Assembly (NCBI GenBank): GCA_033064195.1
Contig: JARBJD010000352.1
Location: 1 to 64,000 of the forward strand
Direction: 5' to 3'
Origin: Blattamonas nauphoetae
Lineage: Eukaryota > Preaxostyla > Oxymonadida
Length of the DNA: 64,000 nucleotides
Positions within the stretch are counted from its first letter, which is position 1. Every line of letters begins with the position of its first letter. Below, in pieces: positions 62,540-64,000 of this stretch. Position numbers and translations under genes: made by a program. A model generated the notes under the pieces. It saw only the letters and a program-made list of their open reading frames with translations. It did not search any database and was not told the origin of the DNA.

Positions 62540-63979
62540 AGATCCTCGCAAAGATAATCAAACTGTCGATTCTGGTTACCACTCTGCACAAGATTTCTGT
62601 CTCGTTCTTCTCGGCTGTGCCGTCTCTGATGTGGCTCTCATCGACATCCTCTCTTCGCATGTCATCTTCGTTCCCATCACCCACATCACTGAACAGATGC
62701 TGCTCACTGAGTTCGACGATATTGAAACACGTTGACACCTCGTCATGATTTATCCCAGTCACGCCATGATGCTTTCTCTTCCGCAATCGGCACAGACACA
62801 ACTACAGTCCCTTCTGTCTTCTTTCAACACGCAGCGACCTTGGCGAGTGTTCATCACCCCTTCGGTCATCCTCCACAACCGTCTGAACAGACTCTCTCAA
62901 CCGACTTCCCATGTCATCTTCTTTGTTGGCTGTGTCCGACAGAGTCCAGTCCGTCGTTTTTGTTGATGGGAATGGGGATCCTCTGCGCGAATGCTCTCAA
63001 CTCACTCAACAAGTCGCCGCATTTGCTCGTGTCCTCGTTCTCTCCATCCGTCTCTCACTCTCCAGCACGCACAACGCCATCCAGCTCTCGTCCAGACTCC
63101 CTCCCGCTCTGCTTCAACCTCTTCAAGAAGCCAGTTGTGGAGACTTTTCCAGTCTCCGTTCTGAACAGCCTCTTCCGTTCCTTCGTGACTCTCACCAAAG
63201 AGAACCAGTTCTTCGTCGAGAACAATCGGCTTGACGGAATGTTCACACACACCTTCCCGCAACTTATCTTCTTCCTCTTCCACTCCAAACACTTCCACCT
63301 CTTCAAGCTCTGTCTGAAGATGTTTATCGGCTGTCTCGAATTGGAATCAAACAACTACGTCTTGAAAGACCTCACCGCCACGTCGTCTCTCGCAAAAACA
63401 CCAAAGAACGCTCAAAACAAGGCATCGACTCCGATGACGCCACGTTCGATCCTTCGTCGTTCAACAACAACGGGGAAATGATCATCGCTCTGTTTGAGCA
63501 TCTCCTCAGCGAAATCAGGCGATTGGCCGATTACGACGTAGCTGCGAGGAAAGCTGCATCGGATGTGTATTCTTCGCTCATCTCGTCAGACTCGTTCGGA
63601 ACACTGAAACAGCTTCCGTCGAACATTTCAGATCTTTCAGCGAATGGGATGCTGTCAAACATGACGGTCAACTGGAACACGTCGATGAATGGGGCGATGG
63701 GGTCGAGCAGAAAGAGAAGGACGAGAGAGGAACAATCGGAGAACACTGTGACTATTGAAGTGAAGGATGTCATCGACATTGAATCCATCCCATCTATGAT
63801 CGTCCTCCCTCCCTTCGCTCATCCAATCCTCTCTCACTTCACTCCTCTCCTCTATGCACTTCTTCCACCACTTCCTCTTCTCCGTCTCCCATCCTGCCGC
63901 CCGCACAGTCGAAGAAGATCTCGACCACGTTCCGATCTCCCCCTTCAACATGTTCCTCCTCCAACACCCTCTCGACATT
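62540..63979 (+). pseudogene. Broken host gene at the right edge
   Basis: Successive plus-strand segments with strong coding character lie in different frames. D-F-C-L-V-L-L-G-C-A-V-S-D-V-A-L is near 62600. A 249-codon frame (62732-63481) has N-S-L-F-R-S-F-V-T-L-T-K-E-N-Q-F-F and F-K-L-C-L-K-M-F-I-G-C-L-E. G-E-M-I-I-A-L-F-E-H-L-L-S-E-I-R-R-L follows from about 63470, and H-F-F-H-H-F-L-F-S-V-S-H-P-A-A-R-T lies near 63860 in yet another frame. At least three frame changes are needed; short introns could explain some. The last segment runs into a foldback terminus at 63980. An alpha-helical protein, not recognised. Confidence 0.5.
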
Positions 63980-64000
63980 ATAGTGGTGTCACCAAACCGT
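63980..64000 (+). repeat. Foldback repeat R9 (left terminus only)
   Basis: ATAGTGGTGTCACCAAACCG at the window edge matches the terminal consensus of the foldback family, so another copy probably begins here and interrupts the host gene. Confidence 0.55.

Overview
The window looks like nuclear DNA of a small-genome protist. My best guess is an oxymonad such as Blattamonas or a close metamonad relative. The grounds are the large tandem family of ARM/HEAT-like proteins, a Polinton relic, many families of DNA transposon side by side, and a few short predicted introns in the non-array genes. This is recognition from memory, not a database match. TAA, TAG and TGA all end genes here, so the code looks standard.

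Layout. 1-6720: a broken Polinton/Maverick fossil read on the minus strand (protein-primed DNA polymerase B), a small two-repeat gene, and a tandem array of about 11 units with a period near 138 bp built around paired GTACC/GGTAC motifs. 6720-8100: no gene found. 8100-34200: a head-to-tail array on the plus strand of eleven 353-357-codon paralogues (eight open; one each with TAG, TGA and a 1-nt deletion), two strongly decayed copies, and intergenic modules of a few recurring types (A, B, C and others). Three B modules carry decayed leucine-rich-repeat genes. All eleven genes have a related motif (best form TGACCCATAACGAG) 37-38 nt before the ATG, and seven also have CATCTCA exactly 31 nt before that motif. 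34290-34800: a diverged minus-strand relative of the array family.

35000-64000 is a transposon graveyard with a few host gene pieces. It holds a Tc1-like transposase, a complete-looking Merlin element (26-bp inverted ends) that splits a host gene, a MULE transposase with one TAG, a 2.9-kb hAT-type element with a perfect 8-bp target duplication inserted just upstream of that MULE frame, two mariner relics, a second Merlin relic, a DIRS-like fossil, another tyrosine-recombinase fossil, nine copies or parts of one palindromic foldback family, a 360-bp MITE, and a 2.1-kb MULE-like element with 87-bp inverted ends and a perfect 9-bp duplication. Host pieces lie on the minus strand (about 54.8-56.0 kb and 57.6-59.1 kb) and on the plus strand at the right edge (62.5-64.0 kb), mostly split by short introns or frame changes and not recognised.

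How it fits together. The array genes appear to be independently transcribed, similarly promoted copies that have exchanged segments with one another. The rest is mostly mobile DNA inserted into mobile DNA. No metabolic operon or defence system is visible.
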